In this document: positions 15,499 to 27,700 of the stretch, in pieces
Numbering within the stretch: the first letter of the stretch is position 1
Layout of the letters: every line of letters begins with the position of its first letter
From: Diphasiastrum complanatum
Lineage: Eukaryota > Streptophyta > Lycopodiopsida > Lycopodiales > Lycopodiaceae
Direction: 5' to 3'
NCBI GenBank assembly: GCA_029204225.1
Contig: CM055095.1
Coordinates: 30,939,538-31,003,537 of the forward strand
Length of the DNA: 64,000 nucleotides
Translations under genes and position numbers: made by a program
The notes under the pieces: generated by a model
What the model was told of the DNA's origin: nothing
The model's database searches: none
The model's input: only the letters and a program-made list of their open reading frames with translations

Positions 15499-16122
15499 GT
15501 ACTCCTGTGTAGAGACAAGTAATTGAAGAATTGTTGTATCTCTGAGTACTTATTCTAGATGGAAAGATCAAACTAATAATGATTTCTAGATAAGACTTGA
15601 AAGCTTAAGGAATAATTCAATGTCTTCTCTTTCACGTTTTGAGGACAGAACTTGTTTAAGCGAGGAAGAATGTTACGGCCATATTCAACTGACATGGAAA
15701 AGTCCTAATATGGTAGACCGGCCCTCCGGTGTTCAAGATTATTGGTCACACCAAGATTTAATTCCATGTCAAGGCATGTTTGTGACTAATGACCTTGAGA
15801 GGACCCATACACTCTAATTGAGACATATGGAGTAGTGCATTTCTGTGTGACGGATATAGGCATGAGGACTGCATGAAGAGATGTGACCTATTTATAGTTG
15901 GACTGCATGGGTTCATGCATAGGAATCTATTCTCTAGATATTGGGATAGGGATTTTCCCGTCGACAACTTGGGTTCAGGTTACCAGTTGCTCTCTTCTCC
16001 TCTAGCTTCACATGGCATGGCTCGGGGGCTAGATCTAGCATTGATCTTGGTTGGGAGATTTTACTCCTATGTGTCTCCTGTTGTATTTTCCTATCCTCAT
16101 CTTTTTCCTAGTGGTCTTTACA
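15499..16122 (+). mobile_element. 3' end of the split plus-oriented element: internal tail, purine tract and LTR
   Basis: 15499-15670 continues the body interrupted at 11523 (GTACTC and TATCTCTGAGTACTT match the other copy). It ends in the purine tract GCGAGGAAGAA. The LTR is 15671-16122 (TGTTACGGCC ... GGTCTTTACA), in inverted orientation to 15021-15498. Confidence 0.82.
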
Positions 16123-16185
16123 GTAGGAGCAAAAAGTTGCTTGTGAGAGAAAGGCCACTTCTAGCTTGAGGATGAAAAATGCACA

Positions 16186-16346
16186 AGCTTTAAATGCCAG
16201 GTGCCTATCCAATGGTGCAAATTAAGTGAAGGAATGTTGATAGGCTTTAAATGCTAGGTGCCTATCCAATGGTGCAAGTCAAGTGATCCTAGTGTCAATG
16301 ACACTCTCTCACTTAACTTGCACCATTGGATATGCATCTAGCATTT
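16186..16346. repeat. Two direct and one inverted copy of a 40-45 bp unit
   Basis: A unit containing AGGTGCCTATCCAATGGTGC is present at 16186-16230 and 16243-16287, and inverted at 16310-16346. The second and third copies can form a hairpin around GTGTCAATGACAC. Confidence 0.75.
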
Positions 16347-17960
16347 TTTTTTTTGCAAAATATTAAATTATCAATAGATATCGACAAAGTGTACATAAGG
16401 TAAACAACAATCCAAGGTTGATGAAGTCATTTCCCTAAAAGGGAAAACTATACAATGCGAAATAAAACCAAGACTATTAGCACACCATGCAGGGAGGCAG
16501 GTAAATGACTCAACAATAGTAGTTAACAAAAGAGCATCTAGAAAATGCATAGCAAACTAGAAACACATAGAATTCAAAAATGGAGTAGAGGAACTCTAAA
16601 AGACCAGCTAGTTCCGTTCTGTCCTAGTTTTTTGAGAACTTAATACTGTTGTTTTTTCTTCTATAGCAAGGAGAGCCTGCATACCTGCCAAAAGGTGGGT
16701 GGAGCCTTAAAGCTATAGTGTGAGTAGCCTAACAATATGGAGCAAACATTGAGTTGGGGTGGAGGCTCCCAATGATTTAGCAAATGCGTGAAGTTTGCTC
16801 GGAGGTGGCTCTTGCAGTGAAAGAACATGTGCTCAACAATTTCTTCTTGTAATTGGCAAACCAGGCAAAGGCGATCAGTGAGAAAAGGAGCTTGCCCACA
16901 TGGATGGAGCTAAGGAGGAAAGACTAGAGAGCAGGCTCCCAGCTTGCCAGGGGGAGGATTGATTCGAGCAGAGGTGGAGGCCAAGGCTCAAGAAGAAGGC
17001 CAGGTCAAGTAAGGCGTGTTCATTAACATTCAAGCGAGCATGAGGCAGGAGTTGGCAAGGAGGACATGGATGAGTTGTTGAAGAGTTTTAAGGCCCTTGC
17101 TTGCTAGTGCCGGGCAAAGCTTGGGGTGAGACTGAAACCAAGAGGGCGAGCTAGGGAAGAAAAGGAGGAGGTCCATATGGGCTTGTTAGCAGGATTCAAA
17201 GCTTGAGGCAACTGATGCAAAAGAGAAAAAAAGGTCTAGAAGGGCGTAGGTAAGGTTTTTAAAGATGAATGGCCCCTTCAAACGGAAGGAACCCCAAAGT
17301 TGAGAAGTTTGGTGAAATGGGGTGGGGGGCAAAGCAAGAAAAGAGGGGGGGGGGGACAAACGGTGGGTGACAAGAGAATGTTTTTTAAGAAGGGTTTCAA
17401 GGATGTCGAGGCCTCCAGTGGCCACAAGGGTAGTGCAAATAGACCATGGCAAAGCAACTTGGCAACCAAACCAAGGAGAGCATGAGTGCCGACAAAAATA
17501 AAAGAGAAGAAGATGGAATAAGTGGCAAGGATATGGTGGACAACTAGGACTCTGGTGACAGAAGACATGTAGTGGGGATCCTAGAGGGCTAGCTTGAGGG
17601 TGAAAGAGTCCAAGAACCAATTGGAGTGCGGAGAGGTGAAGACCAAAAGTGGTGCCCAGAAGACGGGCGACCCTTCCGTGCGAGACAACACATAAGCCCA
17701 AGGAGGCCACCCAAGAAGGGACATGAGTGGCAATGATGTGAAGCTTAGACTTGTTGTAGTTAAGGAGAGAAGAGGAACAATGATAGAATTTAGAGAGGGT
17801 ACGAAGGTGGCAACAAGCCAGAGGCTCGAAGAGGAGGGAGAAGAGCATGACATCCATTACAAAAGGATGGTGAGAAAGAGGGCCCACGAGCAAATGAATG
17901 GGAGCAATAGCGTGAGAGAGAGTTGCTTGGTGAAGGGTGCAAGAGCCCTAGGGGCTTAGT
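16344..17960 (-). pseudogene. Decayed non-LTR retrotransposon (LINE), 3' part of ORF2
   Basis: The minus-strand translation retains the linker after the RT palm (NYNKSKLHIIATHVPSW, then RVARLLGTTFGLHLS). This matches the N-K-S ... W ... R-x-L-G-x-x-G pattern of plant LINEs. Further on, about 16885-16811, is an RT zinc-binding domain, LCLVCQLQEEIVEHMFFHCK, with its C-C-H-C ligands. A T-run at 16344-16354 on the plus strand is the expected poly-A tail. Many stops and frameshifts are present. The endonuclease and RT core are missing or unrecognisable, and the 5' boundary is uncertain. Confidence 0.75.
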
Positions 17961-18158
17961 GGCAATTACAAAGAGGAGAAGAGAAAGTGGGCAACCTTGG
18001 CAGATACCACACCCCAGGGAGAAAGGGGTAGAGAGGCAACCATTGAATAGCGGCCTAGTGGAGAAGGAGAAGTAGATGAATAAGAGTGCACCTTTGCATA
18101 ATATAGTGAACGACGTCGTTTATATATGACACTAAATCCATGCCAGTCATTATCTAAG

Positions 18159-18315
18159 TTTTTTAACTAGTAGATTATACACAACATATACAGCCTGACA
18201 ATGCCAAGTAAGGAGCAAGCTCCTAAGATGCCACTACGCATCGGTTGGGATTCGAGCCTGCGCCTTGTCGGTCGCGGTCAACAACTCTACCCATATCACC
18301 GTGTTGCGATGAACA
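18159..18315 (-). mobile_element. tRNA-derived SINE, copy 1
   Basis: On the minus strand a box-A-like sequence (TGGGTAGAGTTGTTGACCG, 18293-18275) and box B (GGCTCGAATCC, 18258-18248) have RNA polymerase III promoter spacing. A non-tRNA body follows that is shared with 62065-62226. The short T-run at about 18159 marks the tail. Ends are approximate. Confidence 0.8.
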
Positions 18316-18693
18316 TCTATCTAAGGCATTTTAAAAAGAGGTGATTGGCTATGTAAGCTTCTGCTCAATTGCCACGTGGGTTAATCATTTGTCCCATAAA
18401 CAAAATAAACTAAGTCACCACGCTTCGTAGGTGGTATGAATATTGCAAAAGCATGAAAGATTTAAGGGGTTCACTAACCCTAATAACAAATTAGGGTTAT
18501 AAGGATGAGGTAGATGTAGGAAATAGAATAGAACCAAACCCTAACCTCTGGTGATATGGGTGAACCTAGCCCTAAGAAATAGGTCCGTGGCATCAGGAAA
18601 TGCCGTCTCTCTCACTCGTGCATTTTTCTCGTTTTAAAATTTCTTTGGATCAAATTTTTGTTGTTTTCTTTGAGAGACAAGAAGAGGCGGAAG
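18316..18693 (+). promoter_or_regulatory. Probable PEX5 promoter/5'UTR region
   Basis: This interval lies between the SINE and the PEX5 first exon. No clear TATA box was identified. The CT-rich stretch at about 18606-18680 is compatible with a plant 5' leader. The transcription start cannot be placed from sequence. Confidence 0.35.
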
Positions 18694-18762
18694 ATGCACT
18701 GCTTGGCTTCGCTATTCTCGCCTGATAGGGTAGATTGCTTAGCTCGATCGAGGCGGTGGTAG
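18694..18762 (+). promoter_or_regulatory. Upstream ORF in the PEX5 leader
   Basis: An ATG at 18694 opens a 22-codon frame ending in TAG at 18760-18762, five nucleotides before the PEX5 ATG at 18768. If it lies in the mRNA it could lower or condition PEX5 translation. Its presence in the transcript is not shown. Confidence 0.45.
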
Positions 18763-18767
18763 CAGAT

Positions 18768-21700
18768 ATGGCGCTGCGAGATTTGGTGATGGGAGGCGCC
18801 GGGTGCGCTGTGCCTGATTCCAACGGCGCAGCAGGGGCTTCGTCGTCCAATCCCTTGGGTGGCTTCGCAAGCTCCTTGCTCGGTTCTTCCTCCAAAACTC
18901 AGGTAATTCTGGTGCATTTTCTCTTCTCTGTCCCCAAATCTCCCAAGCACATCATCATTGGCTGGTCTTTTATTGCTTTGAGCCGAATCCGAACCGCCAT
19001 GTCTTATTGCTAGATTGCCTAGCGATTCTTGAAAAACGATTATTCTTTTGATAATACCCTGATATGTGCAATTCCCAGCTGAACTTCAGTGCCGGCGATG
19101 AACTCTGTTTTGATAAGGTATTTCATTCAAAATTGGATGAGAATTGCACATATCAGAGGCATTTCAAGACTATTGATTTAGTCGTTTCCGCCACTTCTAA
19201 TAGATTTTGCTATCTTCTTCACCTTCCTTGGCTTGCCTTAATCCTTATCTTGTTCTGTACCCCATGTAGCCTATCCTGACCCGAAGAATAGATTTACAAG
19301 TGGTCAGTGTGGTCAATCAGTAGAATTTGTGGATGCCATGGTGTAATTAGCCTGTACTGAGCCAGAACCAGTAGAAACTTTTCGTTTTGATCAGCAAATT
19401 CTGCATAAAATTAAATACCTTTAGTTTATCAAATAAGTTCTCAAAATTGATTGCTCTTCAGTACAAGCTGTTGTATCATATTGACGCTTTTATTAATAGG
19501 AGAGGCTTAGGGAGCTTCCAGCACTCCCAGGGCCTGGGCAACTTTCATCAGCGGAATATGGACCTTTGACATCTCTTCCTGGGTCAGAGTACGATCAAGA
19601 GCTATCTCAACAAAGAAATGCTAAGGTTCCATCTATTGCATTTTTCTTTAATTGGTGCAATGTAAGGTTCAACTGGAATAGGATTGCATTCATGGGTGGA
19701 ACATTTCTTTTAGTGGGAGGGGCTACGTTTGTGGCTTATTGATGAATTTCTAAATTTTTATGATTGAGAAAATCAAGAGTTTGTATAACATTATGTTGGG
19801 TCTCTAAATTACGGGTTGATGTAGGGTTCAGCATTTTTACGTGGATTTTATGGAGGCGACCAGCAAGGGTATGCTGATGCTTGGAATGATGTCACTCAAA
19901 ATCAGCTTCCTCCTGGTTTTAATTATCTTCGACCAAAGGAAGAACCACCAATATTTTCTGATTTTGAACAGATATACAATCAAGAGGCCGCTATATCTGG
20001 TCGACAACCTTATTTTGAAGGTAAATCTGTCAAATTTGGAATGGAGTTTTTGAGTGTGTGTAGGTAGGAATGAACCTGCTCTCACTTCACAACTTAGAGT
20101 ATCCTTGATGAGTGATAACAACATTAACGAGCCAAAAATCATGAAAAGGTGATGATTCTTCTACAAATATCAACTTATAAGGAGCTTGGCCACACAGAGT
20201 TTTATAAAAAAGCTAATCCTAAAAGCTACTAATGAATGAAGAGGAAGGAAATTTTACCCTCTTGGATTCTCTATGCCCTACTTTAGAAGTTTCATTATTT
20301 CTATTGCCTAGTATGGTCCATAGATCCTCTTCCACAAGCTCTTTGAAGTCTATATCTTTCCATGGATGTCTGCAGGAAATCATTGTTGGCTTGATTGTTG
20401 TTAATACCAAATTTTCTCTTAAAAACCAATTTGCAAAAAGCTTCATTGCCACCATAGATACCTATTCTTAACATTTTTGGATAGGAATGGATACAGTGCC
20501 GTTCCCAAGGAACAGATGTTCCATTCCTTGAGGGACAATTTTTTTCTGTACGGTTACGTTCCTAAATAGGGATGAAACTGTATCTATCAGAAATAGAACC
20601 ATTCCTAAATAAGAATGGCTCCGTACCAGAATCGAGTCAAGGAGCCATAAAAGGCATTTGTATGCAATCAAATATGTGCGTCCGTGTGTGCATGTATCAT
20701 TTACCATTCTTTTAGTTTTCTGTCATTCTGCCTCCAGGTTATTTGCAGTTGGCTTAAGACTGTGACTGGGTTGAAGTCTGGGACCTCATTCATGTTTCAC
20801 TCATGACTTGCAGAGCCACCACAACAAGTTCTGTCAGGTTTTCTGCGTTCTTTTCTTGATAGTAGCCGAGAAGAGGTTCCATTCTATCCCGTTCGGCTTC
20901 CAGAATTGGGACTGTCAGCAGCTGACAAGCAACGAATCCGAGATCGTAGTAGCATCATGGCTCGCCACTTTTTTGCAGAGAAGGGTGATGACTACGTCAA
21001 TGCACAGGTATTTCTTTGGTTTTGTCAGAGGCTAGTGTACATGGCACATAATCATATAAAGGATGTTATTCTTTTTTGCCATGTGCTTTTTTTAAAGATG
21101 TTTAGGCGAGTATATACTTTAGCTCCAGTCCTTCCAGTGTGGTTACATTTGAGGCTTGTTGGAAAGTTAGTTAGATGTTGCACCTGTAATTGACTTTTAA
21201 TGGCTCTGCTAACTGCATCAAAGAGGTTAACTGTGAGGTAACTATCGTAGATTTAGCTAATCATAAACCTTACCTAAAGTCTTGAAAGCCATTATCTTTC
21301 CTGTCAATGGAATCTAGGAAAATATGACATTTATGATCTGAACCGTCACATTTCTCATTAATATGCTCCTTTATTTTTCTTGCCATTGCTTCGTTCTTCT
21401 TTGTTGCCTCTGCTAACTTAGGTGTTGCTTATCTGTAATTTTCTCGTGTTCATGGGAAAAACTGTCTTGGTCAATCCTATTCTCATGCTAGACGTATCAT
21501 CAGCCAATGTTAAATCAAACTTTTATCATAATGCAATTGGCCACCATCAATCAGAAGGCTGGTAAGGTTTGGGGCAAACAATATCTTTCGCAATTGCCTC
21601 TTGGTTATTTCATGGACGTTTAGGAGAAAAGCTTTGAAATTTCAAGCTGTTTGGCTGTCCCCCCGGCGTTTCCAGCTGTTATTTTCGTGGCAATAATTAT

Positions 21701-24700
21701 AGGGTATAAGATGTTATTTTTGTCTTCAGGCATGATGAAACTCTTATTGTAGATAAAATTATTTGCACAAAATTATTACTCATTAGGGAGTATGTTCTAT
21801 GATAGACAATGTCTGTCAATTTTACCTGAATGGAAAAGGATTATTCCTTTCTTTCTTGTGCCTCATTCCTATCCTGCAGTGTCAATGAGCAGATCTTAGC
21901 AAAGAAGATCCCTATATACTTCCCAGTTAGAATGTTTTTGCTCCTGAAAAATAACTTTCTGCAGGTGACCGCTCTTTTGCAATCGTTGGACATAGAGGAT
22001 AATATCCAAGCTCGAGAACCTTTGGGAGGTCGGCTGTCGGAACTTGAGCAATACTGGAATGAGTCTCACTCTGCAGAGGCAGGCTCGAGATGGCGTGGAA
22101 TGGCTCAACCAGCCACTGAAACATCGAACCGTTGGGTTGAAGAATATAGTCAGCATCGTGACTTTCCTAGCAGGCATGAATCTTGGGCACAAGAGTTTCA
22201 GTCACAGCATGATTCAGATTCTTGGGCTAATCAATTCAGTGAGGTTTGTGTTTTCTCTTAATATCTTGTCACTTGAAGTCATTTTGTCGTATGGTTCTGT
22301 GTGCTTTGCTGCTCATCAAAACTGGAAAAACATTCTACTAAGTGAATGGAAATCACCTCATACTGGAGCATCCAAATAAACTCAAAGCTATTTTGTGAAA
22401 GAGAACAACCGACTGAAAAGTTCAATTCAAGGGTGAGGTATCTTTACTGTACACACATACTCGGAGATCCCTGTTTCTTTGTTCTATAGTGTTTGAAGCC
22501 TTTTGGCTTGGAGGTGTGCCATTTAATAGCTAGAAACCAAGAAGCATTTAATAGCTAGAAGATGTGCGAACTTGATCCATGTCTATCGTATATTTCTAAG
22601 GTGGTTAGTTGGTTCCTATAATTTAGCATTGAAGATTTTTTTCCCAATTCATGCTGGTCACTGGGTTGGAGTTCATTGAACATACAGCTGGTAGACCCAT
22701 GGACCCAGGCTTTTATAATGACGTTTTTCTTATATGGTCTATTATCACAGACCTCATCTTTCTAAATATCATAAATTGTGCAGGGACATCATTTGTGCAA
22801 TTGATCTATTGAAAGTAGAATTTAGCATAGTGAGTTATGTGTTAGTTTCCAGCTGATGCTTTGTCAATTCATCTATACATTGATCAGCCAGCTCATTTCC
22901 TCAATGTACTAGAAGAATGCAGATACCTGGTGCCAATGTCATTGTCTTGTCTGCCGTAATATGGTATAAAAGGTTGTTATCATATAAGAGCAGTCGAAAG
23001 AACTGAAATAATACTTTAAGATTAAAGACAACGTAGCGCACATTGAGAGTCCTGGCCATGCCATAATGGAGGAGTTGGCATTAAGTAATTGAATGCAACA
23101 GGAAATGCCAATCCAATCATAGAGGTAGGAAGTGTTTGAATCATTAAAAATGTTTGCACTCCTGCAAAATCTACATCAGTGACAACAACAAACAGTTCCT
23201 GCAAGGAGAAACAAAATGTGCCATATCGTAAGTATGAGAAACAGTGCCATTGTATTGTTGTAGAAAGACCCAATAAAGACAAATACCAATGCAGTCGTAG
23301 AGTAAGTGAACCACACATAAATGAAAGAATATAATCTATAGCTGATGCTTGGTTGTTATAGCTAATAGTAATGCTGATTTCATTTACCATTTCGAAAAAT
23401 CTTTTGGAGGCCATTGTATTTGATGAAAGACTCATCTCTCCATGTTCAAACGATTACTCATACCTTGTCATACTAAGGAGAAAGTTCTAGGTAGGAACAC
23501 ATAGCACATGTTTTCTTTCTAGTAAGAGTGTAATAAAAAACCATCAAGATCGTTGTCATTCTCATAACCAATGTTGCAGCGGATCGCGTTCCACTGGCTA
23601 GCGTTCCGGACATCAGAACGCTGTCTGGATCGCTTTTTTTTAATTAATTTGCATAAAAATTAAAAAAAAAACACAAAAACGTTAATAGGAGCAGAAAAAT
23701 TTTACATTCTGTCTAAACAATTTCGGACACCAACATAGTTGCATTGGACCGCGGTTCGAACCTTCGAACCATTCGGACCCGGTTCGAACCGGAATTCGGT
23801 TCGAACCGGATTTAGGGCAAAAATAAAATAAAAACCCCAAAAAGTCAAAAAAAAAAAGTTTTGAAATTTTTATTTTATTTTATTTTTTTCGGTTCGAACC
23901 GTTTTCTGATTCGAACCTGGCCTGTCGGTTCGAACCGGAAAGAATCGATTCGAATCAGGGTGTAACCTTGGACACCAATAAATCTGTTTTTTTGGAAAAA
24001 AAAATCAATGTTTTTTTTAGTGCACGTTCCGGGAAACCCTAATGGGATTTCCTGGATCGCGTTCCGGATCACGTTTCGGAACGGAACGTGCAACTTTGTC
24101 AATAACCTTTATTGTTTCCCAAATTTCCTTGTTTTGTGTACTATGTGGAAAATTCATAAAATTTCTTAAGAGACCTAGGTTCATTGTAGCAGCTTATAAA
24201 ACTCTGAATTGACCTTTCAAACTGGTTAAGTCCTTCGGTTAATGAACTTTGGATGAACTTACGTAAGGATGCAGATGTTCCCATACATTATAGTTGGATT
24301 TTGAATGATTTGAATTGTGAATATGGTTTGCTGAAATTTCGCTCTCCGTCTACGTATGCTGGTTCTATACTCTTTTCAGCAGATACTTCTCAATCTTGCA
24401 ATTTATCTGAAATGTAGCAGTGTTGGATCTTTCTTTTAGCCCTGAGTTTTGCAATGTGCCAGTGATTTGTTTTCAGGATTTTTATTGTGGGTAGCAATTT
24501 ATTTGAGTCTGTGGGGTTTATTTTACTTTTTTCTTGGTGCATCGAAATTTGGGTGCATCCAGATAATCTGATTATTGAGAGCATATCTTTTTATTGCACA
24601 TCAAGTCAATGTTCTACATTTGAGATTGTAGTTTAGTATTCTGCATGTATCTTTTACTTTCAAAAGTGAAAACTACATCTAGTAAAAATGAGAGAGCGAC

Positions 24701-27700
24701 ATTTTTTGATGCTAATTCTTGTAAATGATAGATGACAGAACGCCGTCAATTGAGAGATGGAAATTTTGGAGGAATTGGAGCATTGGAACAGACACGCTCA
24801 CTTGTTGATACCTTATCAAAAAATCAAGACCCCAAATTTCAGGTTTATGAGATGCAAATGTCTTACATCATACCTGAAGTCATACGTGGTTGCTTTTGTG
24901 TTTGCACATCGGTTTGAGTTTTGTTTTTTCTTTGCGAACTATTATATGCTATGCATGTGGAGATTGACTGCAAAGTCACTCTTCTAATTATTTCAGTATT
25001 CAAAAGTGGACCAGCAAATACTAAAAGATGGGGTTCAAATCGCAAGGTTTTCCATGGGGAATCTGATAGTGATTTTTCAAAAATAAATGTAAGCACTACA
25101 AGACCCCATTTTTTGCCAAATACTAGTAACTATATGGGCCCTACTTTTGCCAGATACTATGCACACGGTACATGTAGGAAAGCAAGAGTCAAGTCACCAA
25201 GATCTAGTTATCAATCAATCTCCACAGAAAACAAGAGAGAAGAGGCTGGACGCCCAACTCTAAGAGAGAGACAGAGAGAGAAAACAACAACAAGAGCAAA
25301 TGGAGAGCAATGCTTAGCCAAACCGTCCAAAATGGAATACACAATGAGCATCTAAGTACTCTACCTGGATGTGGCCAAATGCCACCAAACCCTAAGGTTA
25401 ACCACTTATTAAATGTAGGGCACCCCCAAAAGTCAAGATAGGGCCCCTAAACAAAATTAGACCCCTGAGGACCCACGAGTTAGTACCTGACCAAAATTGG
25501 GTCCAACTGAACTTAAGACAAACTTAAGATGGCCTAAATAACTAAATATCCATGGTTACACAAATGTCGACCTTTTGGGTCAAAGTAACCTATGGATTAA
25601 CTTCAGCATAGTCATTTATTTCTAACACCCTCCCTAAATGACAAATCAAAAACTGAAAGTTTCACTATGTAATAAAACCACCACGTGGTATTAAATTTAA
25701 AGCTTTGCATAAAGCTTCAAATCTGACTCTAGGCAACGCCTTAGTGAAGAGGTCCGCAATATTATCCTCCGTAGGACAATATTCAAGTAAAATGTCGCCA
25801 TCATGACACTTTGACTATCACTCAAGATAAGAATGGCTGAGGGCTCGCCAAACTTCATGTCAACAAGTAGTATTCTCAGCCATAAACACTCCATTGTGGT
25901 TGAAAATATCGCTCTATATTCTGCCTCACTAGAAGAAGTAGCAACAGTGGGCTGCTTTTTACTTGATCACGAAATTGCAGAATTTCATAGAAAAAGCAAT
26001 GTCCACTTGTAGAGCGTCTAGTGTCTTGATCTCCACCCAATCCGAGTCACTAAAACCAACCAAACATGCATCATCACAAGCAGGAAAAACCAGTCCATGA
26101 CTTCTTGTTCCTTGAAGATATCGAAAGATCCTCTTCAACGCTTTCCAATGTGATGTCATCGAGGCATGCATGAATTGACTCATGAGTGAGACACTATAAG
26201 AAATGTCCGGTCTTGAATTACATAGGTAAATGAGACAGCCAATAGTTTGACAATATAAAGTAGTCTCAAATGGTTTACCATCACCTTGACTACTTAATTT
26301 CAGGCCTGTCTTCATAGGTGTTGCAACCGGCTTGCAATCTTCCATCTTGAACCGTTTCAAAATCTGCCCAATGTAGCGTTCTTGAGAGATGCAAATTCCA
26401 GCCCCTTGTACAAATTCAAGACCAATATAAAAATGCAATAGGCCTAAATCAGAGGTCAAAAACCATACCAAGATCAAGTATTACGGCATCAATCTGCTGC
26501 TCATTACTTTCCATAATAATAATATCATCAACATAAAGCAAAATAATGATGATATAATCTGAAGTATGCTTGACATAAAGAGTAGATTCGCTAGGACTAT
26601 TAGTAAACCCTCGATCACAAAAGTAGGCATGTATCTTTTGATACCACATCCTCGGGGCTTGCTTTAGTCCATAAAGTGCCTTCTTGAGAAGACAAACTTT
26701 ATCTTCTTGGCCTTCAACAAAAAAACTAGCAGGTTGTTGAAGGTACACTTCCTCATTGAGATCACCATAGAGGAATGTTGTCTTTATGTCAAGTTGCCGC
26801 AAACGCCAACCAAAATGTGCAGCCAAAGAGGTTACTACCCTCACGGTAGTCATCCGAGCAGTAGGAGAAAAAGTCTCCTCATAATCAATCGCCTTTTGCT
26901 GAGCATAGCCTTTGGCAACAAGCCTTGCCTTGTACCTTTCAATGGTACCATCTGCCTTATACTTGATTTTGTATACCCATTTAGAACCAATTGCCTTCTT
27001 CCCATGAGGAAGATCAACAAGAACCCAAATCTGGTTCTTCATAAGTGAGTCATACTCATCTTGCATCGCATCCTCCCAACATTTTACTCCTTTGGCCTGC
27101 TCATAAAAATCAGGTTCACATTAGGCTCTAAACTTGATGAGGTGTTGGGTAGGTCGAAACTGGTTGATTGCTGCCCCTTATCTCCAGCAATAGAAGATGG
27201 TACCAAATCTGGAAAAACTTCAACATTCACACTATGTGGGCTGTCCCCCTTCAAGATATGAGTTGGGGCCACATCTAATGAATTCTTTTCATCAAAATGC
27301 ACATCACGACTAACAATAATCTTGCTAGTGCTCAAATTGAACAGCCTATAGCCTTTGCTTTCACTACTATAGCCAACAAAAATGCATTTAACTCCTTTAT
27401 CCTCAAGCTTTGTACGAAGTTTATCCGGAACAAAAGCATAAGCCGTACAACCAAAAATGCGAAAGTGAGAAATTGTAGGCTTCTTGCCATACCAAACTTC
27501 ATAAGGAGTTAATACTTTCAATGCTTTAGTAGGACAACGATTGCTTATGTATGCTGCTGTTATAACCGCTTCAGCCCAAAACTTGGGAGGCAACCCCTTT
27601 GCTTTGAGCATGCAACAGGCCATCTCTATGAGTGTGCGATTCTTTCGCTCGGCAACACCATTATGTTGAGGCGTATAGGGAGTTGTCATTTGATGTAGAA

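Noticed and set aside
17300-17959. Plus-strand frames opposite the LINE relic
   Set aside because: They are the antisense shadow of the RT linker region.
18159-18315. Functional tRNA gene
   Set aside because: Box A and box B are present but the cloverleaf cannot be closed and the sequence continues into a repeated non-tRNA body, so it is a SINE.
20484-20680. Possible foldback element in PEX5 intron 3 (GGAATGGATACAGT versus ACTGTATCTAT)
   Set aside because: Arms pair poorly by eye and no ends or target duplication could be defined.
24997-25088. Possible extra PEX5 exon between exons 6 and 7, flanked by TTTCAG and GTAAG
   Set aside because: Its 92 nt would break the reading frame, and exon 6 (KFQ) joins exon 7 (NSKFLQFVSKMSRGEL) exactly as in other plant PEX5 proteins. 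At most it is a cryptic exon that would cause premature termination.
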